Below, in pieces: positions 4,790 through 13,573 of a stretch of 21,735 nucleotides of DNA. The stretch lies in IMG/VR virus record IMGVR_UViG_3300033571_000199, positions 1 to 21,735 of that record. One strand, given 5' to 3'. The notes under the pieces were generated by a model. The model made no database searches. It saw only the letters and a list, made by a program, of their open reading frames with translations, and had not been told where the DNA came from. The position numbers and the translations under genes were made by a program. Position 1 is the stretch's first letter, and each line of letters opens with the position of its first letter. Source of the stretch: a virus.

Positions 4790-7306
4790 ATGGCAGTCAT
4801 TGGTTCACTCAGCGTAAAACTCGGGCTGGTCACAGTCGAGTGGGATAAGGCTACTGCCAAAGCAAAGCAGGAAGCCAAAGACCTCCAGTCAGCGTTCAAG
4901 AATCTTGGCGTTGACATGACCAACTTAAAGCAGTTGTTCGCCAACCTTGGCGGGGCGGCGGGGCTGAGTGTTGCTGGAATCACGGCGATGGGTGCTGCCA
5001 TTCTGGACATGGCAGGGAAGATGCAAGACCTTGCTGATGCCACAGGGGTTACCAACGGCAAGATTCTTCAATTCCAAAATGCCTTGATGCTTGCAGGGGG
5101 CAAGGCAGAAGATGCTCAGACCATCATTGGAACTCTGTTCACCAAGATTTCTGCGGCACAAGATGGCAATGACACTGCCATCGCTCAGTTTGAACAACTC
5201 GGCATCTCTTTTGCAGAACTCAAAAAGATGTCGCCTGATGACGCTTTGAAGCGTGTCTACGATGGGCTTTCCAACATCGGCAACTCGTATGAGAAGGTCA
5301 AGAACATCAAGGAACTGCTGGGCAAAGCAGGGCTTGGCAAATCGGTAGATGACATTGCGGCGGCTTTGGGGAAGTCAACCAAAGAGTTTGACCGTCAGGC
5401 AGATGCGTTGAAAAAGTGGGATGCGATGGGAGATGCCCTGACCGCAACCATGTTCAATCTGAAAGTGGCAATCGCAGAAATGCTTGCCCCATTCACTACT
5501 GCCAAAGTTGCCACAGTTGACCAGTTCAAGTCCGCATTCATTGCCATCGGTTCGGCTTTAGTAGTCGGACAGATTATGAATCTGGTGGCAGCGTTTAAGG
5601 CTCTCAATACGGCTTTGAAAGGCACGGCGGCATTGAGTGCAGCCATCGGTGCATTGAAAGGCGGCAAAGGGTTGGCAATGGGTGCTGCGGCGCTTGCAGC
5701 CTACACCGGAGCAATGGCTGTTTATGGCAACGATGAGGAAGAAGCAGGGGCTGCTGCACCTCCTTCTGACCAAGGGGCATCGGCAGAAGGCAAGCCTGAT
5801 GGCAAGCAAGGCGGCAACCAAGCCGCTCAGATGCGTGAGCGCCTTGCACTGCTCAAACAGCAAACGCAATTTGACGAAAAGCGCCTACTGCTCCAACAAG
5901 AGGCAATTGGTGGCAGTGAGTTGTTGACTCGGCTTGCAGAAAATCTTTTGCAGAAGCAGCAAGAACTGGCTCAGGCGCAAACAGAGCGCAACCAAGCCCT
6001 TGCCAAAGAGAACCTGACTTCTGAACAGCAGGGGTTGATAGAGGCAGAGTATGCCCAAAAAGTTGCTCGGGCAAATAAGTTGCACGACGCCCGTGCCGAC
6101 TTGATTAACCTTCAAAGCATGTACGCTGGAAGGCTTGCAATTCTGGAAACCGACCAACTGGAGGTGCGTCTTAATCTTCAGAAAAACATTCTTGCTTTCG
6201 AAGAAGAAAGTTACCGAGTTGGACAGGGTGAAGTTCAGCGTCAACGCGCTCAATTTGAGATGGAACAAAAACTGCTCCAACTTCGACAAGAGCGTGAGCG
6301 GTTGGACATTGAAAACAGAACAGAGGATGCACGGAAGGGGCGGGTATACAAAGAGCGCATTTCACAAATTGCCAAACTGGAACAAGCCGCCCGTGACGAA
6401 TACACGGTGAGGACAAACATTGCCGCCCGTGAAGAACAGATACGGATGAAACTCATCCAGAACGAGTTTGAGGGCTTACGCAAACGCAATGCCCTTATTC
6501 TGGATGGCATGACCTTGCAGAACAGGGCACGCTATCTCAATGAGTTTGAGTTGCGAAGGGCACAAGAAGAACTGTCATTGCAAGAACAACTGCTAGGCAT
6601 TGAACAGCAGAAGCAAAACTTGCGAGATAGCGGCAGGTCAAAAACACCAGAAGGCGAAGCCGAAATGAGTCGGCTCACTTTGCTAGAAATTCAGGCTCGG
6701 CGCGAAGCAGACATCCGGAAAGAAGGAATTAAGTTAGACGAAAAAGAAGCAATGTCGTGGTCGGGTGGCTGGGAAAAAGCCATGCGTGAGTTTGCTCAAA
6801 ACGCACAACGGTACGGCGATGTCGCCAAGACCATGTTCGATTCTGTGGTGGGCAACATGAACTCCGCAATCGACAACTTTGTCCGCACAGGCAAGTTTTC
6901 ATTCAAAGACTTTGCTAAGTCAATCATCCAAGACTTGATTGCCATCCAACTCAAGGCACAGGCAGCATTCCTGCTGACCAAAGCATTGGGATACCTTGGC
7001 TTTAGCGGAGGTGGTGGCGTGACTGCAAAAGCAGGTGGCGGTGCTGTGTCCTCTGGCATCCCGTACATGGTTGGTGAGAACGGACCTGAGTTGTTCGTTC
7101 CACAGTCAGGTGGGGCGATTGTGCCAACTCAGCGACTCGGTGAGGGTGGCAGTATGGGTGGTCAGACCATCAACTACAACGGACCCTATATCGCCAACAT
7201 GAGCGCAATCGACACACAGTCAGGCGCACAATTCTTGGCACGCAACAAGCAAGCAGTGTGGTCAGCAAATCAGTCTGCCAGCCGCTCTGCACCAGTGAGC
7301 AGGTGA
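4790..7306 (+). CDS. Tail tape measure protein
   Basis: This 838-aa protein has tape measure architecture. The N-terminal part is helical and Ala-rich (residues 1-240). A hydrophobic Ala/Gly-rich stretch, about residues 247-310, could insert in the membrane. An extended Gln/Glu/Arg-rich coiled coil spans about residues 345-650. A C-terminal domain from about residue 655 (WEKAMREFAQNAQRYGD, then FVRTGKFSFKDFAKSIIQDL) matches the lambda-type tape measure C-terminal family. Near the end, GIPYMVGENGPELFVPQSGG is a widely shared tape measure motif. The protein sets tail length by lining the tube, and at about 0.15 nm per residue the tail would be roughly 125 nm. The ATG at 4790 is preceded by AAAGGGAAAGG and follows the gp10-like stop by 3 nt. 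Confidence 0.93.
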   Translation: MAVIGSLSVKLGLVTVEWDKATAKAKQEAKDLQSAFKNLGVDMTNLKQLFANLGGAAGLSVAGITAMGAAILDMAGKMQDLADATGVTNGKILQFQNALMLAGGKAEDAQTIIGTLFTKISAAQDGNDTAIAQFEQLGISFAELKKMSPDDALKRVYDGLSNIGNSYEKVKNIKELLGKAGLGKSVDDIAAALGKSTKEFDRQADALKKWDAMGDALTATMFNLKVAIAEMLAPFTTAKVATVDQFKSAFIAIGSALVVGQIMNLVAAFKALNTALKGTAALSAAIGALKGGKGLAMGAAALAAYTGAMAVYGNDEEEAGAAAPPSDQGASAEGKPDGKQGGNQAAQMRERLALLKQQTQFDEKRLLLQQEAIGGSELLTRLAENLLQKQQELAQAQTERNQALAKENLTSEQQGLIEAEYAQKVARANKLHDARADLINLQSMYAGRLAILETDQLEVRLNLQKNILAFEEESYRVGQGEVQRQRAQFEMEQKLLQLRQERERLDIENRTEDARKGRVYKERISQIAKLEQAARDEYTVRTNIAAREEQIRMKLIQNEFEGLRKRNALILDGMTLQNRARYLNEFELRRAQEELSLQEQLLGIEQQKQNLRDSGRSKTPEGEAEMSRLTLLEIQARREADIRKEGIKLDEKEAMSWSGGWEKAMREFAQNAQRYGDVAKTMFDSVVGNMNSAIDNFVRTGKFSFKDFAKSIIQDLIAIQLKAQAAFLLTKALGYLGFSGGGGVTAKAGGGAVSSGIPYMVGENGPELFVPQSGGAIVPTQRLGEGGSMGGQTINYNGPYIANMSAIDTQSGAQFLARNKQAVWSANQSASRSAPVSR

Positions 7307-7310
7307 GGCT

Positions 7311-7991
7311 ATGAATCTAAACACAATTCTTTCGGTAAGTGAGAGCGTGGAAATCAATGACCACCGCTTGATTGGTCAGTCATTGAGCCGCAACCAGCGA
7401 ATCACCACCAGCGAAATCCTGACGGTTGTGCCGTTTGAGTTCACTCTCAACCCGATGAAGTATTTGCTCTATTCGCAGAACAGGGTCTTGCTGAGTGCCT
7501 TGCGAGTGGCTGACCGAAACACTATGCAGTTCCTCAACTTCTCCAGCACAGGCTGGCAGGGTTATGTTCGCTACCAAGGGGACATGACGGGAGTGCAAGT
7601 TGCAGCATGCGTCTGGACAACTGCCTCGTCAGGACAAACTCTTGTGCTGGGCAACTTGCCGTCAATCAGTTCCACTGCTTTCATTGTCAGGACAGGTGAC
7701 TTCTGTCAGGTGGGGCAGTATGCCTACATTGCCACAGCGGACGTTCAACGGGGCACGGGCACCACAGTGTCTATCCCTGTCCATCGAACCCTGCTCAACT
7801 CACTGGGGACAACCATTGCCGCAGTCATTGGTCAATTCGGCACAACGGTGGCGATGGGCGGCACACAGTACACGGGAGTTACCTTCCAAGTAGTGCTGCG
7901 AGAATACCCAACCTACCAACTGGTGCCAATGGGCACTGATTCGTACATCAACTGGTCAGGCTCATTCAAAGCATTGGAGATGGTCGTATGA
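7311..7991 (+). CDS. Minor tail protein (distal tail / tip complex)
   Basis: This 226-aa protein follows the tape measure by 4 nt. A segment at about residues 120-165 reads VRTGDFCQVGQYAYIATADV followed by TTVSIPVHR. It resembles the '.GDf.q..g..Y.vt.dV.rg....v.vpvhRpl' pattern seen in minor tail proteins coded next to tape measures in proteobacterial phages. The rest is beta-rich. Its place suggests the distal tail or hub complex that joins the tube to the tip. I cannot assign a specific family name. The stop overlaps the next start (ATGA), so the two tip genes are probably translated together. Confidence 0.65.
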   Translation: MNLNTILSVSESVEINDHRLIGQSLSRNQRITTSEILTVVPFEFTLNPMKYLLYSQNRVLLSALRVADRNTMQFLNFSSTGWQGYVRYQGDMTGVQVAACVWTTASSGQTLVLGNLPSISSTAFIVRTGDFCQVGQYAYIATADVQRGTGTTVSIPVHRTLLNSLGTTIAAVIGQFGTTVAMGGTQYTGVTFQVVLREYPTYQLVPMGTDSYINWSGSFKALEMVV

Positions 7992-8581
7992 ACAACATCC
8001 CACCAGTTCAGAACACGCAGGTCATTCGCTACGCTGACTTTGTTCGAGTCACCAGCCCTGATGGCATCTACCGCTTTGCCACGACACCAGCACCAATTAC
8101 GGTTGCCGCCGTGGACACTCAGCCATTCAACGGGGTGGGGCAGCTCATTCAAGCGGGACAGGCTGTGCGGGATATCAAAAGCACCGCCAATGAGACATCG
8201 TTCACACTGGTGGGCATTGACCCCGTCATGCTCGGCTTTGTGCTTGGACAGCAAATCAAAGGCTCCAAGATTGAAGCATGGCATGGCTTCTTCAATGCGA
8301 ACAACGAACTCATCACCACAGGCGGCACAGGCGGTCTCTACAAGTTTTTTACGGGTTACATCAACTCATTCGCCATCAGTGAGCAATGGATGGAGGAGGC
8401 TCGGATGTATGTGGGCATCATCACAGTCAATGCGTCATCCATCCAACTGATTTTGAAGAACCGAGTGGCTGGAAGATTCACCAACGACAACTCATGGCAG
8501 TTCTACACACCCGGAGACACTTCCATGAACCGTGTGGCGTTCATTACCACCATCAACTACCCGTTTGGTAAAACCACATGA
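7988..8581 (+). CDS. Minor tail protein (DUF2163/DUF1833-like hub component)
   Basis: This 197-aa beta-rich protein is the second tip gene, ATGA-overlapped at both ends. The N-terminal half has DGIYRFATTPAPITV and a later strand TSFTLVGIDPVMLGFVLG. These resemble the 'y.ft.....i' and 'itl..vd......l' rhythm of lambda-L-like and DUF2163/DUF1833 minor tail proteins. Residues 110-125 hold a GLYKFFTGYINSF strand pair. It probably forms part of the baseplate hub between the distal tail ring and the J-like protein. The assignment relies on position plus weak pattern, so the family name is tentative. Confidence 0.58.
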   Translation: MNNIPPVQNTQVIRYADFVRVTSPDGIYRFATTPAPITVAAVDTQPFNGVGQLIQAGQAVRDIKSTANETSFTLVGIDPVMLGFVLGQQIKGSKIEAWHGFFNANNELITTGGTGGLYKFFTGYINSFAISEQWMEEARMYVGIITVNASSIQLILKNRVAGRFTNDNSWQFYTPGDTSMNRVAFITTINYPFGKTT

Positions 8582-9012
8582 TTCGAGAAGCCAACCACTT
8601 CGACAAGCAGGGCATTGCTGACCTGATGCGGCAATTCCGTGCGGAAAGCCCTATGGATGAAGTGCTGGATATGGCTGACGAAGAAAACTTGTTTCGCTTG
8701 CTTGACCACATCTTTGCAGGGCAAGGGGTGGTGTTCTATGAAGAAGGCGTGGGGCTTTTGATGGCGGTGGTATTGCCAAGTGTCTGGACACCCAAAGTGC
8801 TGGCAATGCACGAACTGGCTTGGTATGTGGTGCCTGAAAAACGCACAGGCACCACGGGGGCACGCTTGCTCAAGGCATACGTGCAACATGGCAACAAACT
8901 GAAAGACGAAGGCAGGATTCGCTATTTCACCATCACCAAGATGGTGACTAGCCCTGACTTTAATTACGCCAAGATTGGTTTTAGGAAAGTCGATGAGAAC
9001 TGGATTCAATAA
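8578..9012 (+). CDS. GNAT-family N-acetyltransferase-like protein in the tail tip cluster
   Basis: This 144-aa protein has the GNAT fold order. An N-terminal strand-helix (MIREANHFDKQGIADLMRQF) is followed by central strands around residues 50-70. Then comes motif A at residues 81-100 (AWYVVPEKRTGTTGARLLKA), where the loop after the strand would hold acetyl-CoA. The end, YAKIGFRKVDENW, is the usual 'Y.k.GF......' motif. The canonical R/Q-x-x-G-x-G/A loop appears as R-T-G-T-T-G-A, slightly altered. It sits between two tip genes with 4-bp overlap upstream and 20-bp overlap downstream, so it is made together with tail proteins. It may acetylate a tail or host protein; the substrate is unknown. 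Confidence 0.8.
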   Translation: MIREANHFDKQGIADLMRQFRAESPMDEVLDMADEENLFRLLDHIFAGQGVVFYEEGVGLLMAVVLPSVWTPKVLAMHELAWYVVPEKRTGTTGARLLKAYVQHGNKLKDEGRIRYFTITKMVTSPDFNYAKIGFRKVDENWIQ

Positions 9013-12000
9013 AACTACGATTGCACTCATCCTGCTTTTTTGTGCCACTCCTGCTTTTGCAGTTGGCACCATCATTGCAGGAACAGTTCTTGGGCTGACG
9101 GCAGGGACAGTGGCTTATGCGGTCACTGCGTTTGCTGTCAACATGGTGGTGTCTGCTGTTGTCACCAAAGCATTCTTTACCCCAGAGCAACCTAGTGGTG
9201 GTGGATTGAGCGGCTCTGGCTCACAACCGAATCCCGGCAACCGCCAACAACTGCCGCCAGCAACCGACAACAAATTGCCCGTGGTGTACGGTCAAGCCTA
9301 TGTCGGGGGCACATCGGTTGACCTAAGCATTTCCAGTGACTATCAGTACCTCTACTATGTCATTGCCATCTGTGAGGTGACCAACAATGGTGCAGACACC
9401 AACACCTTCGGCAATGTTTACTGGGGTGGCAAGCGGTGCCAGTTTAGCGGTGCATCAGTGACAGGCTTGGTGGATGAATCCACTGGAGATGTGGATACAT
9501 CATGCAACGGCAAACTGGACATCTACCTCTACCGCAATGGTGTGTCGAGCGGACAGAATACCAGCCTTAACGCAGTGAGTGTCATGCAAGCATCAGGCTT
9601 GTCTTACACATGGGATAGCAACAAGAAGATGACGAATTGCTCGTTTGCAATCGTCAAGTTGAAGTATGACCAAGAGGCTGGCATCACGGGGATGCAGCAG
9701 ACCCGCTTCCAAATTACCAACAGCAGGTTCCGTCCCGGTGACTGCTTCTCCGACTACTTGCAAAATGAGGTTTACGGTGCGGCTATTCCGCTTGACCAAA
9801 TCGACACAGCAAGCCTGACGGCTCTTAACACCTATTGCGCTCAGAGCTACTCCTACGTCAATTCGTCAGGGGTGCCGTCAACAATGCAGAGGTTCCGCTT
9901 TGATGGTGTCGTGGACACATCTATTTCGGTCATGGACAACTTGCAAGCAATGGCTTCGTCATGTGACTGTCTCATCAAGTTCAACGAAATCACTGGCAAG
10001 TGGGGTGTGATTGTCCAGAGTCCGACCTACACCATCGCAATGGCTTTGAGTGACTCCAACGTCATCTCTGCCATCAACATTTCGCCACTGGACATTGCTG
10101 CCTCGTACAACATCATCGAATGTCGTTTCCCTGAAAGCACAGCGCAAGATGCGTTCAGCGTAGCCACCTTGGACTTGTCGGTGGTTGACCCTGCCCTTCT
10201 GTTCCCGAATGAACCCGTAAACAAAGTGGTGGTGACTTTGCCGCTGGTGAACAACAGCGCACGGGCACAACTGATTGCCAACCGCCTCGTCAAAGCAGGG
10301 CGAGAAGACTTGCAAGTCACTCTCACCATCAACTACTCAGGCATCCAACTGGAAGCAGGGGATATTGTCACCCTCACCAATGCCAACTACGGATGGGTGG
10401 CGAAAGAGTTCCGAGTCATGAAGGTGACGGAAAACTTCAATGCAGATGGCACAGTGACGGCTGACCTTATCCTGACGGAGTTCAACGCCAGCATCTACAA
10501 CGATGTCTCGGTGACTGAGTTCCAGCCATCACCAAACTCCGGCATCAACTCACCAACTTACTTCGGTGCTTTGTACGCACCAGATGTGGTTGCAGGGGCG
10601 GGTGCGTATGCGGCTGTGCCTTTCCTGACTGTCACAGCAAGAGCGTCAGGGCGTGGCTTTGTGCAGTATGCAGAAATCTGGTACTCAGCCTATTCCAACC
10701 CGACAGACACTCAAATCATTTTTGCTGGCACGACATCGGTTCGCTCCACAGGTGACCCATTCCCGAACAATGCTTTTATGCCAAGTGTGACCTATACCAA
10801 CATCCCAGCAGGGAACTGGTATTTCTTTACCCGAATGGTAAACAACTTGGTCAAGTCGGCATTCAGTTCTGCTAGCACCATGGTGTCTTGGAGACCCAAG
10901 ACTTACCAGTTCTCAGAGCGGTATCTGTCGGTGGCGTATGCAACCAGTGCGGCAGGGGCTGGCTTTTCGCTTGACCCTCGCAACAAAACCTACTTCGGGG
11001 TTTACAACACTCCGTCAGCAAACGTCAACAACACCCCTGCTGACTACACATGGTATCTGGCAGAGCCTGAGTCATTTGGCACAGCCAACTACCTGATTTT
11101 TGCAAGCCGCACTAACCGCAAGGTATCGCTGGCAGTGGACAACGCAACCACACTTGGTATTGGTGGGGCGTTTGTGCCATCTGAGACATCGGTCTATGAC
11201 CAATCGCAATGGAGTGCTTTGCAGGATGGAACCAACATCATTGACTTGGATGCTCGAACAGGTCAGGTGACTGTGGTGGGCACAACGGCAGTCAGCAGTG
11301 CTGACGGCTTGCTTGCTGTGTCGAACAACACTGACGGCACCATGGTGGTGTCTTTGGAGCGATTCCTCAACTTTGGCTCTGGTGTGTATTCCAAGACATT
11401 CACACCAGCCAGTGTGACGATTGACATCTACGGGCGTGTGGTGGGCTTCACTCAGCAGGATGCCTTCTACTTCACCAATCAAGCCAACACTGCAACAGCA
11501 GGACAGACATCGTTCACAGTCAACCACATCGTTGGACAGGTGTTGGTGTACCGCAATGGTGTTTTGCTCGACACTTCAGAGTACAGCGAAACCAGCACAA
11601 CGGTGGTGATGACGGATGCCTGCGCCGTAGGTGAAGTGCTCAACTTCATCATTATGCGAGCGGTCAGCACAGATGCTTTCTATGAGCCTTTGAGCATCAA
11701 TGTCGGCTCTAGCACAACCAACACTGTGACCTATACGGGCAACCCGTATCAAATCATTGAGGCTGGCAATGCGCTGACATTCACCAATACGGGCACACCG
11801 ACTACCTATACGGTGCAGTCAGTCAATGCAACTACCCGAGTCATCACATTCACGACTTCTATTGCAGGGGCAACAGTTGGCAATGAAATCTACCGCTACC
11901 GTGCGGCAGGTGCATCGTATCGCCCGTATAGCCGCTACACCCTTGACCTGACTAATGCCAACTCAGTGACTCCATCTACTTTCGACATCAACAATGGATT

Positions 12001-12367
12001 CGAGCAGGTATACGTCAATGGCTCGCAGTTCAATGAAGTGGACTACGACTTGTCGGCAAACACTTTGGCAGGGTTTGCATCTGCGGTGACAGGCAAGATG
12101 ACCATCATCATGTTCTCTCAGAACAACCTTGGCATTCCCTGCTCAAACATCACCAATACTGTGGCGTATTCCATTGCCAACAACTTCGCCTACTCTTTCT
12201 CCAGCAACCCCTTGTCCCTGTTGCTGGCGGCGAACGGCTCAATGCTGACTGCTGGTGCAGGTTATGACTTTACAGCAACCAGTACCGCCTACACACTGGC
12301 AACGGCATTCCCGAACAACGTGACACTTATCAATCAACAGACATACGCCCGTGACGGAGCGGCATAA
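8993..12367 (+). CDS. Tail tip / central fibre protein, lambda J-like
   Basis: This 1124-aa protein is the tip attachment protein. I choose ATG 8993 over the in-frame TTG at 8975 because AGGAAA lies 4-5 nt before it. The N-terminus is odd. A basic start is followed by a hydrophobic run ending ATPAFA at residue 23, like a signal peptide, then a second Ala/Val/Gly-rich hydrophobic stretch to about residue 62. Residues 85-110 hold the conserved NKLPVVYGQAYVGG. Residues 275-500 match the J/TipJ hub domain: RFDGVVDTSISVMDNLQAM, then PVNKVVVTLP, ARAQLIANRL and LEAGDIVTLTN. From about residue 500 there are beta-sandwich, fibronectin-like segments and a Thr/Asn-rich beta C-terminus. It forms the tail tip and probably contacts the receptor and membrane. 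Confidence 0.85.
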   Translation: MRTGFNKTTIALILLFCATPAFAVGTIIAGTVLGLTAGTVAYAVTAFAVNMVVSAVVTKAFFTPEQPSGGGLSGSGSQPNPGNRQQLPPATDNKLPVVYGQAYVGGTSVDLSISSDYQYLYYVIAICEVTNNGADTNTFGNVYWGGKRCQFSGASVTGLVDESTGDVDTSCNGKLDIYLYRNGVSSGQNTSLNAVSVMQASGLSYTWDSNKKMTNCSFAIVKLKYDQEAGITGMQQTRFQITNSRFRPGDCFSDYLQNEVYGAAIPLDQIDTASLTALNTYCAQSYSYVNSSGVPSTMQRFRFDGVVDTSISVMDNLQAMASSCDCLIKFNEITGKWGVIVQSPTYTIAMALSDSNVISAINISPLDIAASYNIIECRFPESTAQDAFSVATLDLSVVDPALLFPNEPVNKVVVTLPLVNNSARAQLIANRLVKAGREDLQVTLTINYSGIQLEAGDIVTLTNANYGWVAKEFRVMKVTENFNADGTVTADLILTEFNASIYNDVSVTEFQPSPNSGINSPTYFGALYAPDVVAGAGAYAAVPFLTVTARASGRGFVQYAEIWYSAYSNPTDTQIIFAGTTSVRSTGDPFPNNAFMPSVTYTNIPAGNWYFFTRMVNNLVKSAFSSASTMVSWRPKTYQFSERYLSVAYATSAAGAGFSLDPRNKTYFGVYNTPSANVNNTPADYTWYLAEPESFGTANYLIFASRTNRKVSLAVDNATTLGIGGAFVPSETSVYDQSQWSALQDGTNIIDLDARTGQVTVVGTTAVSSADGLLAVSNNTDGTMVVSLERFLNFGSGVYSKTFTPASVTIDIYGRVVGFTQQDAFYFTNQANTATAGQTSFTVNHIVGQVLVYRNGVLLDTSEYSETSTTVVMTDACAVGEVLNFIIMRAVSTDAFYEPLSINVGSSTTNTVTYTGNPYQIIEAGNALTFTNTGTPTTYTVQSVNATTRVITFTTSIAGATVGNEIYRYRAAGASYRPYSRYTLDLTNANSVTPSTFDINNGFEQVYVNGSQFNEVDYDLSANTLAGFASAVTGKMTIIMFSQNNLGIPCSNITNTVAYSIANNFAYSFSSNPLSLLLAANGSMLTAGAGYDFTATSTAYTLATAFPNNVTLINQQTYARDGAA

Positions 12368-12376
12368 GGAGAATCC

Positions 12377-12985
12377 ATGACTCAAGCCTACAACCTCTCG
12401 CAACTTGCGAACAACCTTAACTCAAGCGGACAGTTGGATGCGGCTGACGGGCTGGTCAACGCTGTGCCTATTGCCAACGGTGGGACAGGTGCAACTACTG
12501 CCAGTGCTGCACGAACCAACTTGGGTGTCGCCGCTGCTGTCTTTGCAGTGCCTACTGGCGGCATCATCATGTGGAGCGGGTCAGCGGCAAGCATTCCTGC
12601 TGGATGGGTGCTTTGTGACGGCAACAACAGCACCCCAAACCTGACCAATCGTTTTGTCATCGGGGCTGGTGGAACATACTCTGTCGGCGCTTCTGGTGGC
12701 TCAAAAGATGCCATTGTTGTTTCCCACACCCATACGGCAAGCACCACCACCACCATCCCAAACCACAACCATGAGTTGCTTGGAGGCTTTGCCGCTGTTT
12801 CAGACTTTTTTGGCGGCTCTGGGAATGATTACGGAGTTGGTGTTGGCTCGGCTGTGGCTGGCTATACGACTGCATCAGCCAGCCTTTCTCCCACTTCTAC
12901 CACTACGGTCAATTCAACTGGTGCCTCTGGCACGGATGCCAACTTGCCTCCGTATTACGCCCTCTGCTTTATCATGAAAACTTGA
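12377..12985 (+). CDS. Tail collar domain fibre protein (microcystin-dependent-protein-like)
   Basis: This 202-aa short fibre follows the tip gene by 9 nt with a perfect AAGGAG-type ribosome binding site. Residues 58-90 carry the tail collar (PF07484-type) signature: PTGGIIMWSGSAASIPAGWVLC, then DGNNSTPNLTNRF, then IGAGG. Downstream HTHTAST and NHNHEL provide the His-x-His metal-site motifs found in T4 gp12-like and Mdp-like fibres. The end LPPYYALCFIMKT is the normal family C-terminus. Residues 34-50 carry an NGGTGATTASAARTNLG repeat that occurs twice more in the large fibre at 15146-17800, so parts of these fibres share modules. It is a likely receptor-binding or decoration fibre. Confidence 0.85.
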   Translation: MTQAYNLSQLANNLNSSGQLDAADGLVNAVPIANGGTGATTASAARTNLGVAAAVFAVPTGGIIMWSGSAASIPAGWVLCDGNNSTPNLTNRFVIGAGGTYSVGASGGSKDAIVVSHTHTASTTTTIPNHNHELLGGFAAVSDFFGGSGNDYGVGVGSAVAGYTTASASLSPTSTTTVNSTGASGTDANLPPYYALCFIMKT

Positions 12986-13010
12986 TGGTAGGGGTAAGGG
13001 GTCGTATAAT
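12982..13010 (+). promoter_or_regulatory. Sigma70-like promoter before the fibre module
   Basis: TTGATG (12982-12987) and a perfect TATAAT (13005-13010) are separated by 17 bp, a near-consensus host sigma70 promoter. It overlaps the stop codon of the collar gene and would drive the two small structural proteins and the large fibres. The -10 box lies inside an inverted repeat and touches an ATG with its own ribosome binding site, so the same bases could have another role. Confidence 0.6.
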
Positions 13011-13029
13011 GAAAAAAACACTATACGAC
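13001..13029 (+). repeat. Perfect 8-bp inverted repeat over the -10 box
   Basis: GTCGTATA at 13001-13008 is the exact reverse complement of TATACGAC at 13022-13029, with a 13-nt A-rich spacer. As DNA it could be an operator for a repressor or activator at the promoter. As RNA it could be a hairpin with a 13-nt loop. It lacks a U-run, so it is not a normal terminator. Confidence 0.6.
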
Positions 13030-13065
13030 ATGATTAGCGGTCTTCTGCAAGTGTGCGAAGGCTAA
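13009..13065 (+). CDS. Possible 18-aa micro-ORF or leader peptide
   Basis: ATG at 13009 opens an 18-codon frame, MKKTLYDMISGLLQVCEG, ending TAA at 13063-13065. AAGGGG (12996-13001) lies 7 nt before the ATG, an ideal Shine-Dalgarno, and the composition looks protein-like (amphipathic helix). It lies in the only gap of the fibre region, 18 nt before the next gene. A transcript begun at the overlapping TATAAT promoter would start downstream of this ATG. Translation would therefore need read-through RNA from upstream. It may be a genuine small gene, a leader that controls the next gene, or chance. Confidence 0.45.
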   Translation: MKKTLYDMISGLLQVCEG

Positions 13066-13083
13066 CCAAGAAAAGGGGCTGAC

Positions 13084-13572
13084 ATGGCGGTATTCAATAA
13101 AAACACACTGACGCAGGTCAGTGGGTTCGACAATCCAATCATTGCAGGTGAGTTGGTCTACCAACAACGCACCTTCTGGAATTTGACGCTTACGGCTGAC
13201 GATAACGTCACGCCCGTAAATCTCACTGGTGCCACGATTGATGCTCAAATCATTCGCCGCACTCTCTCCAATGTAAAAGACACCCGCTACGGGCTGACCT
13301 TTGACATTGGCAACTATGTTCCGACTCCTTCGCCAATTCCCCTGACTATCACCAATCGTGATAACGCAGCAGGAGAATTCACTGTGGTCATTGACGACAC
13401 TTCGTGGGGACTGCTTGCTTCGGATGTAGCGCTAAACATTGACAGCGTCAATGGTGCAGGGTACTCAGGACGAATCAAAATTTCGTTCCCGCAGAACGGC
13501 TCTACCCCGCCTGAAGACAACATCATTTTCTTGCTGTTCATTGTCCGTTCCGATGCAATCGTAAAGGTGTGA
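13084..13572 (+). CDS. Structural protein, possible BppU-type baseplate N-terminal fold
   Basis: This 162-aa beta-rich protein is led by AAAAGGGG and ATG. Residues 30-60 have FWNLTLTADDNVTPVNLTGATIDAQI, and 100-120 have NAAGEFTVVIDDTSW. This matches the general rhythm 'l.l.dg....dLtGa.v...i......G.f.l.v' found in the N-terminal Ig-like domain of baseplate upper proteins and similar adaptor proteins. It is coded just before a collagen-like small protein and two fibres. It could anchor fibres to the tail. The domain name is tentative; the structural role is likely from context and composition. Confidence 0.55.
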   Translation: MAVFNKNTLTQVSGFDNPIIAGELVYQQRTFWNLTLTADDNVTPVNLTGATIDAQIIRRTLSNVKDTRYGLTFDIGNYVPTPSPIPLTITNRDNAAGEFTVVIDDTSWGLLASDVALNIDSVNGAGYSGRIKISFPQNGSTPPEDNIIFLLFIVRSDAIVKV

Positions 13573-13573
13573 T

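Noticed and set aside
13001-13029. The inverted repeat as a rho-independent terminator of the collar gene
   Set aside because: The stem is A/T-containing with a 13-nt loop and no U-run follows, so a terminator is unlikely.
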